From Lutraria lutraria (lineage: Eukaryota > Mollusca > Bivalvia > Venerida > Mactridae), in contig OZ026835.1 of the NCBI GenBank assembly GCA_964023205.1, positions 44,613,083-44,677,082 of the forward strand: a stretch of 64,000 nt of DNA. The letters are read 5' to 3'. The position numbers and the translations under genes were made by a program. The notes under the pieces were generated by a model. The model did no database searches, had not been told where the DNA came from, and saw only the letters and a list, made by a program, of their open reading frames with translations. Position 1 is the first letter of the stretch. Every line of letters starts with the position of its first letter. Shown in pieces: positions 32,402 to 44,500 of this stretch.

Positions 32402-35400
32402 ATGGTGGACTTTCAATCTCACTTCCGGTTGTATGGACATGGATATACCTCACCTGACCTCAGACAACCCGTCCCCAATCGCAGAGAATATACACATGAT
32501 CTTGCTCAGCATTTGTTCAAGCGAAGACCAACAGGTGAGCTTATTTTAACAAATAAAAACACCTAAACTGTTTACCTATTAAAACTTCATTTTTATGTCA
32601 TCTCGACTTTCATTACATGTATAGTAGTTGACTTAGAACACGTATATAAATACATGTAGTGTCTGTAAACACAATGACTATCGAAAATGAAGAGCATTTT
32701 TTATCAAATGAATGTGTCCACTCTATCCTCCCGGGGAAATGTTTTATCGATACATCATTGCTTTCTACGATATTTATTTATTATACTATTGAGCCATATA
32801 CATTGTAATATCAGTTTTAAATAATACACTTTAAAATCAGTATATATTCCTATTAATGGTTAAACATTTCAGTTCATTTTAAAGAAGGTAAGTTTGACAC
32901 TGGAGATGGTGTGTGTGTATAGAATATTGTATGATTTGCTAGAACTTGGAACATTTAAAAGTACAACTTGTCAAGTAAACAGCAATTTGTTGTACAAAGT
33001 GTATGAAATGTGTTTTCTTAGTTGCTGTTGATTTAAAAGCCAGTTCTAAGTGTTTGTTACAAAACTGTTTATGTTTTTTCTTCATACAAATGTATACAAA
33101 TATTCACGAATCAATGAATATACTGTAGAATTGATTCAATATCACTAGTTGCCTTAATGTTGACACATTTCTAATATGAATATATTTAGTGCAACCTCTT
33201 CAAAGCAACACCCTTTTCGAGTAGCACAATTATGTTGTTGTTGGGAGGTTTTTGCTCGAAAGAGGTTAAATCAATAGTTAAATAGTGCTATGGGAAAATC
33301 ATGCTGTTGTTGAAGGGAGGCAGTTTCTCAAGAGAGGGACGCTCTGGAGAGGTTGCACTATATACACATATATGTATAATTTGGTATGATATCAGTCTTG
33401 CTGCAGGTTTGAAATCAATGTGCGTTAGTCAAGCGTTGACCGACACATGATACATTTTATATGCACATGCTATTATTTATGCTTTGCTGTGAATTGTGAT
33501 AACGGCATTTGAGTTGCAGATGCTACTATGCATAGAAATACATAGATGAAAGTACACATTAAATTGAATGACATCGCTGTTTATATTGTCTGTATTATAG
33601 GGTGCTAGCAGGGTGGTGTATTATGATGTATTAAGGCTTGACTGGCCACACACCCCAAAAACACATTTAACATAATAATACATATTATAGAAGTATAAAC
33701 AGACAACATAATACATTTATCTTTTTTGCATTTTTATTTTTTAGTTAGAAAAAGTGTAGAAACATATAATTATGTGAGCATTTTCATGTAAATATTCCAA
33801 CTATGGTACGCGTTTTGTAACATTTACAAGTTTAAATGTATCTATTTAAGTTTTTGTGCAGACATTATGTGTAGTTTGTTATAATATTGTTGCTCCGGCT
33901 TTCTCCATCCAAGTAAATAACAACATGTATAAATAGAAAATGAAAAAACATATGAAAAGAACAACTCACTCAAATGCTTAAAATATTATTCAAACTCAAA
34001 TTCTGAAATTCGATATTTTTTCTGTTTGTATAGACTATGTATGGATAACTCTATATAAATATGCATTTGATATCATCCGATGACCTATAATCTAAGAAAT
34101 ATTGAAGAAATCATTTTCAGATTACGCAGAATTATGCACCAACTTGCCATACCACTACGTTCAAATTATCTCCCTTATTAAAAACCACAAAAAGTGATTC
34201 TGACATTATTTTCCAGTTTTTCTGCCTCAAATCATTAATTTAACATCCTTACTAATATCCCTATCTAAAAGTCAAACATTTATTTAGCTGATTACAATAA
34301 CAAAAACGATATTATGTAAAGTTGTGTCTGAGGACCGTGGGAAAATTTATTTTGCTTTCAAAAGTCAGTTCGAGTTGTTTCCCTTAGATATTAAGATAAT
34401 GAGGGAATGGGAACAAGAATGACCTTTGAACCCAAGGAATGTTCACACTATATTGGGCAATTCTTCTTTAATTGTTGGTGTGGTTTTTTAAGATTTTTAT
34501 TTAAATAGAAGTATATATAAGGCCATTAGGTGATAGATTTTAGTGAGAAACTGCGTCTAATTTGCTTGAATATTCTGAACACATAAATGTCCATAATGTT
34601 CGAGGTTTGATAATTTATAAATCAAATTTACATATTTCTTCCCATATATCAGCATGACTATCTATTGTTTGTGTCTGTTAAGTCTACAATAAAAACAGTC
34701 ATGTTTTTATACATTATGTATGTGTCTGTCAGGGGCGTAGCTTGTCCTATAATAATGTGAGAGGTTAAATCAATAGTTAAATCATACAGAGGGAAAAATC
34801 ATGCTGTTGTTGCAGGGAGGTTGTTGCTCAAGAGAGGGCCACTCTGGAGAGGTTGTACTTTATTTGAAGCATTTATCAATTTGATATTACATTACAGCAC
34901 ATGATTGTAGAACGGATGTAATCAAAGAACACGAGGACAAGAGAGATTGGGAAACTTGGTTATTGTCACATGGTCTCAATGCCACGTGTCGTAGTGTAGA
35001 CGACATGCATTACAAGGAATATGAAGATCCATTGAAGAAGAAGTAAGTTACTAAGATTCTGAGGGCTATAAATTATATTATTAGTCTACTTGTCTGCCGA
35101 CTGGCTAGCTGGTCATTTCTTATTTATCTAATACTGGTAATTATATTGGTCAAAGACCTGTACTATACTTAATGTAGGTTTTTGATATTGGTGTTTCTTG
35201 ACATTTCTTTGTACAGCACTATCCTTTTCAATTCTTTCTGGTGTTTTCAAATGTTGAATTTGATGTTTAAATTCTGAAAACTTTATTTATCATAGAAACA
35301 GCTTGTATAGTTCAAATTAACTAAAACAAATATGTTTGAATCTCATTCTAGACCAGATAAATTATTGACAACAGTTGGCATGAGAGGTTCTATTGACGGA

Positions 35401-36237
35401 GACTTCATTTATCCACGTGGTTTGTTTGTTAATCTGGACGGAGATATAATAATAGCTGATACTGGAAATCACAGAATACAAATTATCTCTAATTTCGGTG
35501 TGTTGAAGAAAAAATTTGGATGTAAAGGGTCCGGCAAAGGAGAATTTAATGAACCTACCGGTGTGACTGAGTTACCTAATGGTGATATAGCTGTGGCGGA
35601 TAAGAATAATCAAAGAGTTCAGGTATTTTCTGATTCCTGTACATACAAGTATGAGTTCCCGACCAAACAGAAACCATACAGTATTACAAGTGATCGACAA
35701 TATAACATTATTGTATCAACTGTTCATCGAGCAATAGAAGTTTATGAAAGAGCAGGAAAGATCGTACATAACTTCCATCTTGATGGAAGAAAGAAAGCGA
35801 ATGTTGGATTTCAGATATGTGCAAATGACAAAGGAGAAGTGATTGTATGTGATCCGACTGATTGTTACATAAAATTTTATACCTATGCAGGGAAAATGCT
35901 GTACAGATTTCAGCCAACGTCTAACGGAGAAGGATTAGCGGTAATACCAAGTGCCGTATGCCGAACACCTTTAGATCAAATCATTGTAGCTGATTCACTA
36001 AATCATACAGTCAACTTATACACAGAACGTGGTGTGCTGTTACAGCAGCTTCTATGTCCGACAGATGATGCTGGATGTATACAGACATGTGCACTTGGAC
36101 CAGAAGGGCATTTAATATGTTCAGAATTCAGCATTGTTGGACAACACTGCGTGAAGATATTTCGATATAGATCCTGTAATTGTCACGCAACACGGCCCGG
36201 ATCCAGTAAGAGAAGGACGCCAACAACTCCAATATAA
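32402..36237 (+). CDS. NHL-repeat beta-propeller protein (TRIM2/3/32-type propeller without RING)
   Basis: Exons 32402-32534, 34898-35042, 35352-36237; phases close and give 387 residues. The ATG at 32402 (CAACATGG) has a better context than the in-frame ATG at 32381. The N-terminal ~90 residues (FRLYGHGYTSPDLRQPVPNR..., WETWLLSHGLNATCRSV) match no domain I know. From about residue 95 the protein is a run of NHL blades: DFIYPRGLFVNLDGDIIIAD, TGNHRIQII, GEFNEPTGVTELPNGDIAVA, DKNNQRVQVF, later DSLNHTVNLY. It ends in a basic tail (RPGSSKRRTPTTPI). NHL propellers bind RNA or proteins; in TRIM proteins they follow RING, B-box and coiled coil, none of which is encoded here. A scaffold or RNA-binding role is inference. 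AATAAA signals lie at 36408 and 36785. Confidence 0.85.
33187..33361. repeat. MITE 'GCAACCTCTCCA' family, copy 3
   Basis: Begins TTAGTGCAACCTCTTCAAAG and ends CTCTGGAGAGGTTGCACTA. It lies in the first intron of the NHL gene. A TIR-less partial copy of the same family follows at 34757-34862, 36 bp before the exon at 34898. Confidence 0.8.
34757..34862. repeat. MITE 'GCAACCTCTCCA' family, 3' half only
   Basis: Matches the right half of the family (ATCATGCTGTTGTTGCAGGG through CTCTGGAGAGGTTGTACTTT). The left inverted end is missing. Confidence 0.75.
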
Positions 36238-36250
36238 AATCACTAAGAAA

Positions 36251-36335
36251 CATGTCGAGTGTTCCACGCAACAGTGTCGTAACTCATAATGAAATAAGAA
36301 CAACTTACGACAGTGTTGCGCTGTGTCCTCGATGT
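36251..36335. repeat. Hairpin element, copy 2 (in NHL 3' UTR)
   Basis: Arms around 36251-36284 and 36302-36335 contain CGCAACAGTGTCGTAACT and ACTTACGACAGTGTTGCG. The loop is the reverse complement of the loop in copies 1 and 3, so it is inserted in the opposite orientation. It starts 14 bp after the NHL stop codon, so it would be transcribed. Confidence 0.8.
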
Positions 36336-36407
36336 CCTTTTTTACTAATACATTGTACATGTATTTATTTACTTTGTTCTTAGTACAGAACTTGTAGGAG
36401 TCTACTT

Positions 36408-36413
36408 AATAAA
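36408..36413 (+). promoter_or_regulatory. NHL gene polyadenylation signal (proximal)
   Basis: AATAAA about 170 bp after the stop; a second one lies at 36785-36790, so alternative 3' ends are possible. Confidence 0.5.
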
Positions 36414-37139
36414 GCCTGTATTATTCATGTTTTACCCTAAGCAATCACTCATCACATGTGATTATCATGTATGGTTGATGTATGGTTTTCTTTGAATTAC
36501 AAGAACAGTATAGAATTCTACAGTCCCAATACATGTAGTTAGAATTAGTCATAAGGATTTTGAAACATGCAATTTTACCTTTAAACTATCACAGAATAAA
36601 ACTTTTCAGCATCGATCTGAAGAATTTGTCTAGAATCTGATATTTCATTAATATTGTTTTATAGAAATTGACATCAGTCCACATTCAGTAGATCTAAGGC
36701 CGAGTTTGAGTTACATGTAGATAGTTGCATAATTGGGCATATGTGTAAATAGTTTTATGATTAGATTTGAAATGTGTAATATTAAATAAAGTTCAGTTGA
36801 ATATAAAATTGTTATTCTAAATGATTGTTGAGTATTTGTGCATTTTACTCACAGAAACTAATGATATCATCAGGTTTGTTAACACTGAGATTTGTGTCCA
36901 AACAAGCATAAAAATATTACACTCTAGATTAAACAGGAAGCTGATAACAACCAATGCTTTCCATTATATTGGTGTATCTTCCACCTTCTCGTGCAATCGC
37001 TATCCAGAAGGGCCGTTCCTTTACAATCCACACACACCTCTGTCAACATCTCAATGCCAAGATTTTAGCTAAACTACCATTATATTGCGTATATCTTGTA
37101 TATATTTATTAGATATCATAATCAAATATTTATATCATT

Positions 37140-37480
37140 TTAGAAAAACACATTGATTTGCTCTGTTATAAACTGTGCCATTAGCGACTGTTCTATGTAA
37201 CCTTGCAAATATAAACTAAACTTAGAGGAGTAATATTGAAGTAAACAAGATGTGTTTTTGAAACACATTTCCCCCTTAGGGTGACTTTGACCTTCTGACC
37301 ATAAAAAAGCACAGGTCCTGTAGAGGTTGTCATGAGGAATCAACATCAAAGTTTGATGACTTGGTGGAAGCATTTTGATTTTACAGGTAAGGTTAGTTTG
37401 GTACAAACAGACAGACAGACAAACAAACAGGCCAAAAACAACAGATCCCCGATCTATAGATATGGGGGCATAAAAAATAT
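37140..37480. repeat. Dispersed repeat with CAGACAGACAGAC tail
   Basis: It contains GGTGACTTTGACCTTCTGAC and a GACAGACAGACAAACAAACA run. It ends in a short hairpin (CCCCGATCTATAGATATGGGG) and GGGGGCATAA. I associate this layout with old dispersed repeats of mollusc genomes. It lies between the NHL gene and the synaptotagmin gene. Confidence 0.5.
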
Positions 37481-37696
37481 AACGCGTGTATAATATAAAT
37501 AACGAAGACTGTCATGTGATGCCGGACTGCTTTTTAGACATTGGCAGAGGTTAGTGTGAGCTTAGCAGAAACGACAACTCTGGGTAGAGGTTGCTTCTCA
37601 TGGCGAGATAACTGATGTAATGACTATACCTTAATTGCCACTTTTACTGACTTCAGCACTATGATATTTCTATAACGTCGTTAGTCATTATGTATA

Positions 37697-37876
37697 CTGT
37701 GCAACCTCTCCAAAGCAACATCCTTTGGGAGTAGCAAAATTATCTTGTTGTTGAGAGGTTGTTGCTCTAGAGAGGTTACATTAACCGGTATAGTTTAATC
37801 ATTGGGGAAAAATCATGCTGTTGTTGCAGGAGGTTGTTGCTCAAGAGAGGGTCACACACTGGAGGGGTTGTACTGT
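37697..37876. repeat. MITE 'GCAACCTCTCCA' family, copy 5
   Basis: Begins CTGTGCAACCTCTCCAAAGC and ends GGAGGGGTTGTACTGTAT. It separates the NHL 3' region from the likely synaptotagmin 3' end. Confidence 0.8.
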
Positions 37877-38730
37877 ATTACAAACAAATATATTCTCATC
37901 AATAGATATATAAGGAATTATCAAAGGAAAGACTCCATGGATAGAATATATACAACCAAACAGTTTTGGACAAAAGACTTTATTCACCAACAAAACAATT
38001 TCTATGATATTGTGATTTTTGTACAATTTTGAAATTAATTTAAACAATCAATTCTAAAGACACAGACTTGACATAGAATTCTTGCAACTGAAATCATTTC
38101 ATATTTAAAGCTTAATGAGTAACAAAAAACCACAAAAAGCCAGATATAAGATTTTAAATTCCTTCCCAATATGTGAATACTTAAGTTTCTATAAGCTGGT
38201 AGAAGGTACATGTACATGTGGATATTTAAGTTTCTTTTAGAACAAGGTACATGTATGCATATCTAAAATAATGTTCCCAGTATGAGAAAAGTTACTTAAG
38301 TTTCCATCAGTACAAAGTACATGCATATCTAAAATATAGATAATGTATGTAAAGCTTACATATTAACAACTAATTAAAATACCTACATATAACAATTTTC
38401 TCAAGGTGGAATCTAATATAGAAGGATTTTACAGTTTCGTGTGTCGTTCAGTATTTATATTTTAAATGAAACGAGAATTGAACACTATTTTCATTTGTAG
38501 ATGTTTATATATCAAAAGTTTACAATGAAACATGTCTATACATGAAGATATACATGTATGAAGAGAACTTGACTGATCTGTACTTTCACAGACTATCAAC
38601 CACTGCAGTCAAATAACTTGTCCAATTTTAGAAAGAAAATGATTGATGGAACAATTTAAGTATGCCAGCAAACTCATCTTATATCAAATATGTTTTTCTA
38701 TAAACTGTACAAACATCTCTGATTACATTG

Positions 38731-39217
38731 AATCAGGCATCTAGATGATACTTGCAACCAAGCATCTAGATGTTACAGAAAATCAAGCATCTAGATGTTA
38801 CAGACGACCAAGCGTCTTGATGATACAGACAATCAAGCATCTAGATGATACAGACAATCAAGCATCTAGATGATACAGAAAATCAAGCATCTAGATGATA
38901 CAGACAATCAAACATCTAGATGATACAGAAAATCAAGCATCTAGATGATACAGAAAATCAAGCATCTAGATGATACAGAAAATCAAGCATCTAGATGATA
39001 CAGACAATCAAACATCTAGATGTTATAGACAATCAAGCATCTAGATGTTACAGACAATCAAGCATCCAGTCAAGCATCTAGATGATACAGACAATCAAGC
39101 ATCTATATGTTACAGATATTCAAGCGTCTTGATGTTACAGACAATCAAGCATCTAGATGATACAGACAGTAAAGCATCTAGATGATACAGACAATCAAGC
39201 ATCTAGATGTTACAGAC
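38731..39217. repeat. 25-bp minisatellite
   Basis: About 19 units based on AATCAAGCATCTAGATGATA + CAGAC, with each unit holding the palindrome ATCTAGAT. Variants alternate GATGATACAG/GATGTTACAG and GACAAT/GAAAAT. One truncated unit is near 39064. Confidence 0.9.
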
Positions 39218-41030
39218 CATGTGTAGATCTTATGTCTGCTGTACCAGTTATCTTAAGATTGCATATTTTCTTGTTCAAAACAGTTTCAATTTAAACATTA
39301 AGAAATTTTATGAAGTATGCTGTAAGTTTGCTAGCACACAAAAAAAGAAGAAAAATGGATAACACATTTATAATGATAAAATGACGTATCAACTACAATA
39401 TGATTCATTTGTGTCAAAGAAAATTGTAAACTATATTTATTACAACTATAATGAACACACATCTACGGTGTACCAGTCAGACATAAATATACATGTTTAT
39501 ACGAGAATGATCAACGAAAAAAAACAAGAACATCTAGAAATACTAAACAACCTTGATGTGCCCCAAGTTTTGGAATGTATCAGAGGACAGTAAACTATGG
39601 TAAAAGATGAATTATCTCCCTTGGATCTGATAGGCTGAATTAATCCTTTGTTTTTAATTAATTTAGATTAACTAAGGAAAGATAATACTTCACAGTAAAT
39701 GTTATTTTGTGACAGTACAGACGTATGGTTTTAAATAATACTGAAAGTTCGGAAATGCAGCATCAAAGCTTCATTCAAGTTAGAACTGTTAAATGCCTTA
39801 TTTTAGCAAAAATCAAAAAGAAAATTGGTCAATTAACTTATTCAGCCTGTTAAAGTTCTTAACCATAAGAAATGTATGGAATGTTTGAAATCCAAAATTG
39901 GTCCCAAATTGATCAAACTTAACAACAAAAATAAGAAATATTTTTTGTTAATAATTAAATCCCTTCCATTTGTGTATAACTTTGTATTACAAACGTAAAA
40001 CAAACAAAAAATATGAGTAAAACATATCACAGCAAAAACTCAACATACTATTAGTTATAGGATTTCAATATAAACATAACCATAACTACTTGATGGATCT
40101 ATACATGTAGTAGATATATGGACCCTCATATGTTACACAAATGTTTCTATTTCATCAAATAACACAATAATGAACGTCAATATGATAAAATAATGCAAAT
40201 TACAACATTTGTAACATATTTACAATGTTTATGATACAACAAGAATATGTGGATATATATCATCATGAAATCTTTTATATTCAACAATGATATAGTATAA
40301 CTAACATACTAAACATTCACTAACAATAATATGGTCAAACATATCACCTACCTGCAGATAGAAATATCTACATGTTAATTATGTAAGAAAATCGAATTGC
40401 TAATATTTTTGTTATAAATTCATTTTTTTAATTTGTCACACAAATGTATTTCTCAAAATATCCATAAATAAGTTTTATCAACCACCGAACCACCAACTGA
40501 TAATCTAGAAGACAAATTGGACACAGAAGTTTAGAGGAAAAATATCAACCATGCTACAATTTAGTAATTTGCATCACTGATATGTAGGGCAGTCGGAAGC
40601 TTTGTGACCAGAGGTTTTTGTTGGAATCAAATGTGAATTATATGAATGCAACATATGAACAAAGATACACAGTTTTATCAACTATGTAGTAAAGTCCTTC
40701 CTATTTGTAACTTTCTTTCTTACACACAAAATCACAACACTATGTATGTACATGCATTTTACATGACAGAATCTGTATAATAACATCATATAATGTTATA
40801 ATTTTCATGACTTTGATACACAGTACACACAACCGGAACATCAACAAATTTCTACCATAGATACTGTGAGTAACATTCAACTATAAGTTAAGTACAGAGA
40901 AATATATTATACATACTCAGATCAGATCAGAACTGTCTTACCAAGTAGGAATATTGTTACAAAATATGTGGCGTGATAAAATTATTAGGATCACACACTA
41001 GAAATAAATTTTACAATAAACACAAATTGA

Positions 41031-41100
41031 GGGCTCAGCGCAACACTGTCGTAACTTGTTCTTATTTCAATATGAGTTACGACACTGTTGCGCTGAACCC
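41031..41100. repeat. Hairpin element, copy 3
   Basis: 26-base arms (41031-41056 and 41075-41100) around an 18-base loop, with the same orientation and almost the same sequence as copy 1 at 15789. It lies in the probable synaptotagmin 3' UTR. Confidence 0.85.
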
Positions 41101-41566
41101 TCGATATAAACATTAGACTAATATGAATGTACTATCATGTCAAAGATGTATATTTGCCGTCGCTAGATTTTTTTCAGTGAAAAAGACCGGTTTGCATTAT
41201 TTCCTAGAAACATCAGAGTGATACCTATATAACCGAATGAGCCATATAAAGTTGAAATTGAACATTTCACAAAGTATCAAACAAATTCTACCAGACTCGA
41301 TAAACAACATCCAAGCATAAAATGTATCAAATAAGAAGGTGAAAGAACAGTTATATATGTATGCCATAAATTGTGGAATAAAATATCAATATAATAAAGT
41401 ACATACAGTCAGTCACAGGTCGCTCAATGAAACCAAAGTCCCGTGTATGGATAATTTCTCTACAGTTCACTACGCAAAAAGTTAGTATTAGATTACACGC
41501 AAGAAGTAGTCTTTCCACAACGTCGTTTTTAGCAACAACTTTACATGTACGTAACTTCACTCCGCA

Positions 41567-44500
41567 CTAGTTCTTCTCAGGAACTTCCTGAAGGGTATGC
41601 CACTGGGCAATAGGACGCCTTGGGTTGGCCAGCATATCACTCCAGTGACGAAGCTCTGTACCTGTGGAGTTACAGCCGAGCACTGCACGTCCGATGGGTT
41701 CCGAGGTTCCGATACGATCATAATCAACCACAGTGATAATCAGGGTAACTTTCTGTAATGAAACATTTTAAGAAATTAAAGATTAAAGTTAAAAAAATCA
41801 AAAACATATAATAGTAATTTAGTTCTGATATTTTCAGTAATAATGTAGAATTATAAATCTTAATTGCATAAGGCTGAAATGATCAAATTGTTGTAAGATA
41901 ATAGTTTCAATAAAAATTACTATCCAATAAAATATATTTGCAGTAAGACTTGAAGTGTTATAGATCAACCATTTAAAGCACTCTACAGCTTATACCTACC
42001 TATGATGCCCTGTATTTTAGTAATTAATATGATCATAACAAACAATTCAGTAGTAACAAGAATAGAAACTGATTAACAAGAAAATGGAGTTCATACCATG
42101 AGAGCTAGACGATATGTCATCTTTTATTAGAAAATTCTATAATTGTACCTTGGTTTGATATAGTAATAATTTGGCCTTTTAATATCGTTGAAACAATTAA
42201 GTGTTGATGTTTTTATTACAAAACAATCTATAGCTGTTTACAAGCCAAGACCTGTTATAGTTACAAGTGGATGTTGATATATGAAACATATTTATTAACC
42301 CAGCCACCAGGTATCAAATCTACAGGATAAGTTCTTTGAATTTATAGTCATATGTGTTGAAATAATACAGCAAGGATACCTGAATGTCATCTGATTATTA
42401 TTCATTAAATCAAATAAACATAGTTACAATAATGTGACCATGATATAATTTTACCTCCTGAAATGCTCTAACACATATCATTGTGTAAGGATAATGAATA
42501 TTTAACACAAGTAAATGAACTTATGCATTCATGATTACTTAAATAACCTGATACTTAATAAGGAGATGGGTGGTTCTTTTATAAATACTATACAGAGATG
42601 GGTGGTTCTTTTATAAATATCATACAGAGATCAGAGGTTATTTTATAAATACTGTACAGAGATCAGTGGTTCTTTTAGAAATACTAAACAGAGATGGGTG
42701 GTTCTTTTAGAAATACTATACAGAGATCAGTGGTTCTTTTATAAATACTGTACAGAGGTCAGTGGTTCTTTTAGAAATACTTTACAGAGATGGGTGGTTC
42801 TTTTATAAATACTGTACAGAGATGGGTGGTTCTTTTAGAAATACTTTACAGAGATGGGTGGTTCTATTATAAATATCATACAGAGATCAGAGGTTATTTT
42901 ATAAATACTGTACAGAGATCAGTGGTTCTTTTAGAAATACTAAACAGAGATGGGTGGTTCTTTTAGAAATACTATACAGAGATCAGTGGTTCTTTTATAA
43001 ATACTGTACAGAGGTCAGTGGTTCTTTTAGAAATACTGTACAGAGATCAGTGGTTCTTTTAGAAATACTGTACAGAGATCAGTGGTTCTTTTATAAATAC
43101 TATACAGAGATGGGTGGTTCTTTTAGAAATACTATACAGAGATCAGTGGCTCTTTTAGAAATACTGTAACGAGATCAGTGGTTCTTTTAGAAATACTGTA
43201 CAGAGATCAGTGGTTCTTTTAGAAATACTGTACAGAGATCAGTGGTTCTTTTAGAAATACTGTACAGAGATCAGTGGTTCTTTTATAAATACTGTACAGT
43301 GATCAATGGCTCTTTTAGAAATACTGTACAGAGATCAGTGGTTATTTTATAAATACTGTACAGTGATCAGTGGTTCTTTTAGAAATACTGTACAGAGATC
43401 AGTGGTTCTTTTAGAAATACAATACAGAGATCAGTGGTTCTTTTAGAAATACTTTACAGTGATCAGTGGTTCTTTTAGAAATACTGTACAGTGATCAGTG
43501 GCTCTTTTAGAAATACTGTACAGAGATCAGTGGCTCTTTTAGAAATACTGTACAGAGATCAGTGGTTCTTTTAGAAATACTGTACAGAGATCAGTGGTTC
43601 TTTTAGAAATACTATACAGAGATCAGTGGTTCTTTTAGAAATACTTTACAGAGATCAGTGGTTCTTTTAGAAATACTGTACAGAGATCAGTGGTTCTTTT
43701 AGAAATACTTTACAGAGATCAGTGGTTCTTTTTTAAATACTGTACAGAGATCAGTGGTTCTTTTAGAAATACTTTACAGAGATCAGTGGTTCTTTTAGAA
43801 ATACTGTACAGAGATCAGTGGTTCTTTTAGAAATACTTTACAGAGATCAGTGGTTCTTTTAGAAATACTTTACAGAGATCAATGGCTCTTTTAGAAATAC
43901 TGTACAGAGATCAGTGGTTCTTTTAGAAATACTATACAGAGATCAGTGGTTCTTTTAGAAATACTTTACAGAGATCAGTGGTTCTTTTAGAAATACTTTA
44001 CAGAGATCAGTGGTTCTTTTAGAAATACTTTACAGAGATCAGTGGTTCTTTAAGAAATACTTTACAGATATCAGTGGTTCTTTTAGAAATACTTTACAGA
44101 GATCAGTGGTTCTTTTATAAATACTGTACAGTGATCAATGGCTCTTTTAGAAATACTGTACAGAGATCAGTGGTAATTTTATAAATACTGTACAGTGATC
44201 AGTGGTTCTTTTATAAATACTGTACAGTGATCAGTGGCTCTTTTAGAAATACTGTACAGAGATCAGTGGTTCTTTTAGAAATACTGTACAGAGATCAGTG
44301 GTTCTTTTAGAAATACTAAACAGAGATCAGTGGTCCTTTTAGAAATACTTTACAGAGATCAGTGGTTCTTTTAGAAATACTGTACAGAGATCAGTGGTTC
44401 TTTTAGAAATACTTTACAGAGATCAGTGGTTCTTTTTTAAATACTGTACAGAGATCAGTGGTTCTTTTAGAAATACTTTACAGAGATCAGTGGTTCTTTT

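Larger units (their letters stand above)
37955..41566 (-). other. Probable long 3' UTR of the synaptotagmin gene
   Basis: No coding signal is seen between the synaptotagmin stop (41567) and 37955. Minus-strand AATAAA signals (TTTATT on the plus strand) occur at about 39436 and at 37979-37984; the latter would give a 3' UTR of about 3.6 kb. Long 3' UTRs are common for neuronal genes, but which signal is used is inference. It contains the 25-bp array and hairpin copy 3. Confidence 0.4.

Noticed and set aside
38731..39217. Array resembling a CRISPR
   Set aside because: Repeats are directly adjacent with no unique spacers, and the DNA is animal nuclear. The same holds for the other arrays here.
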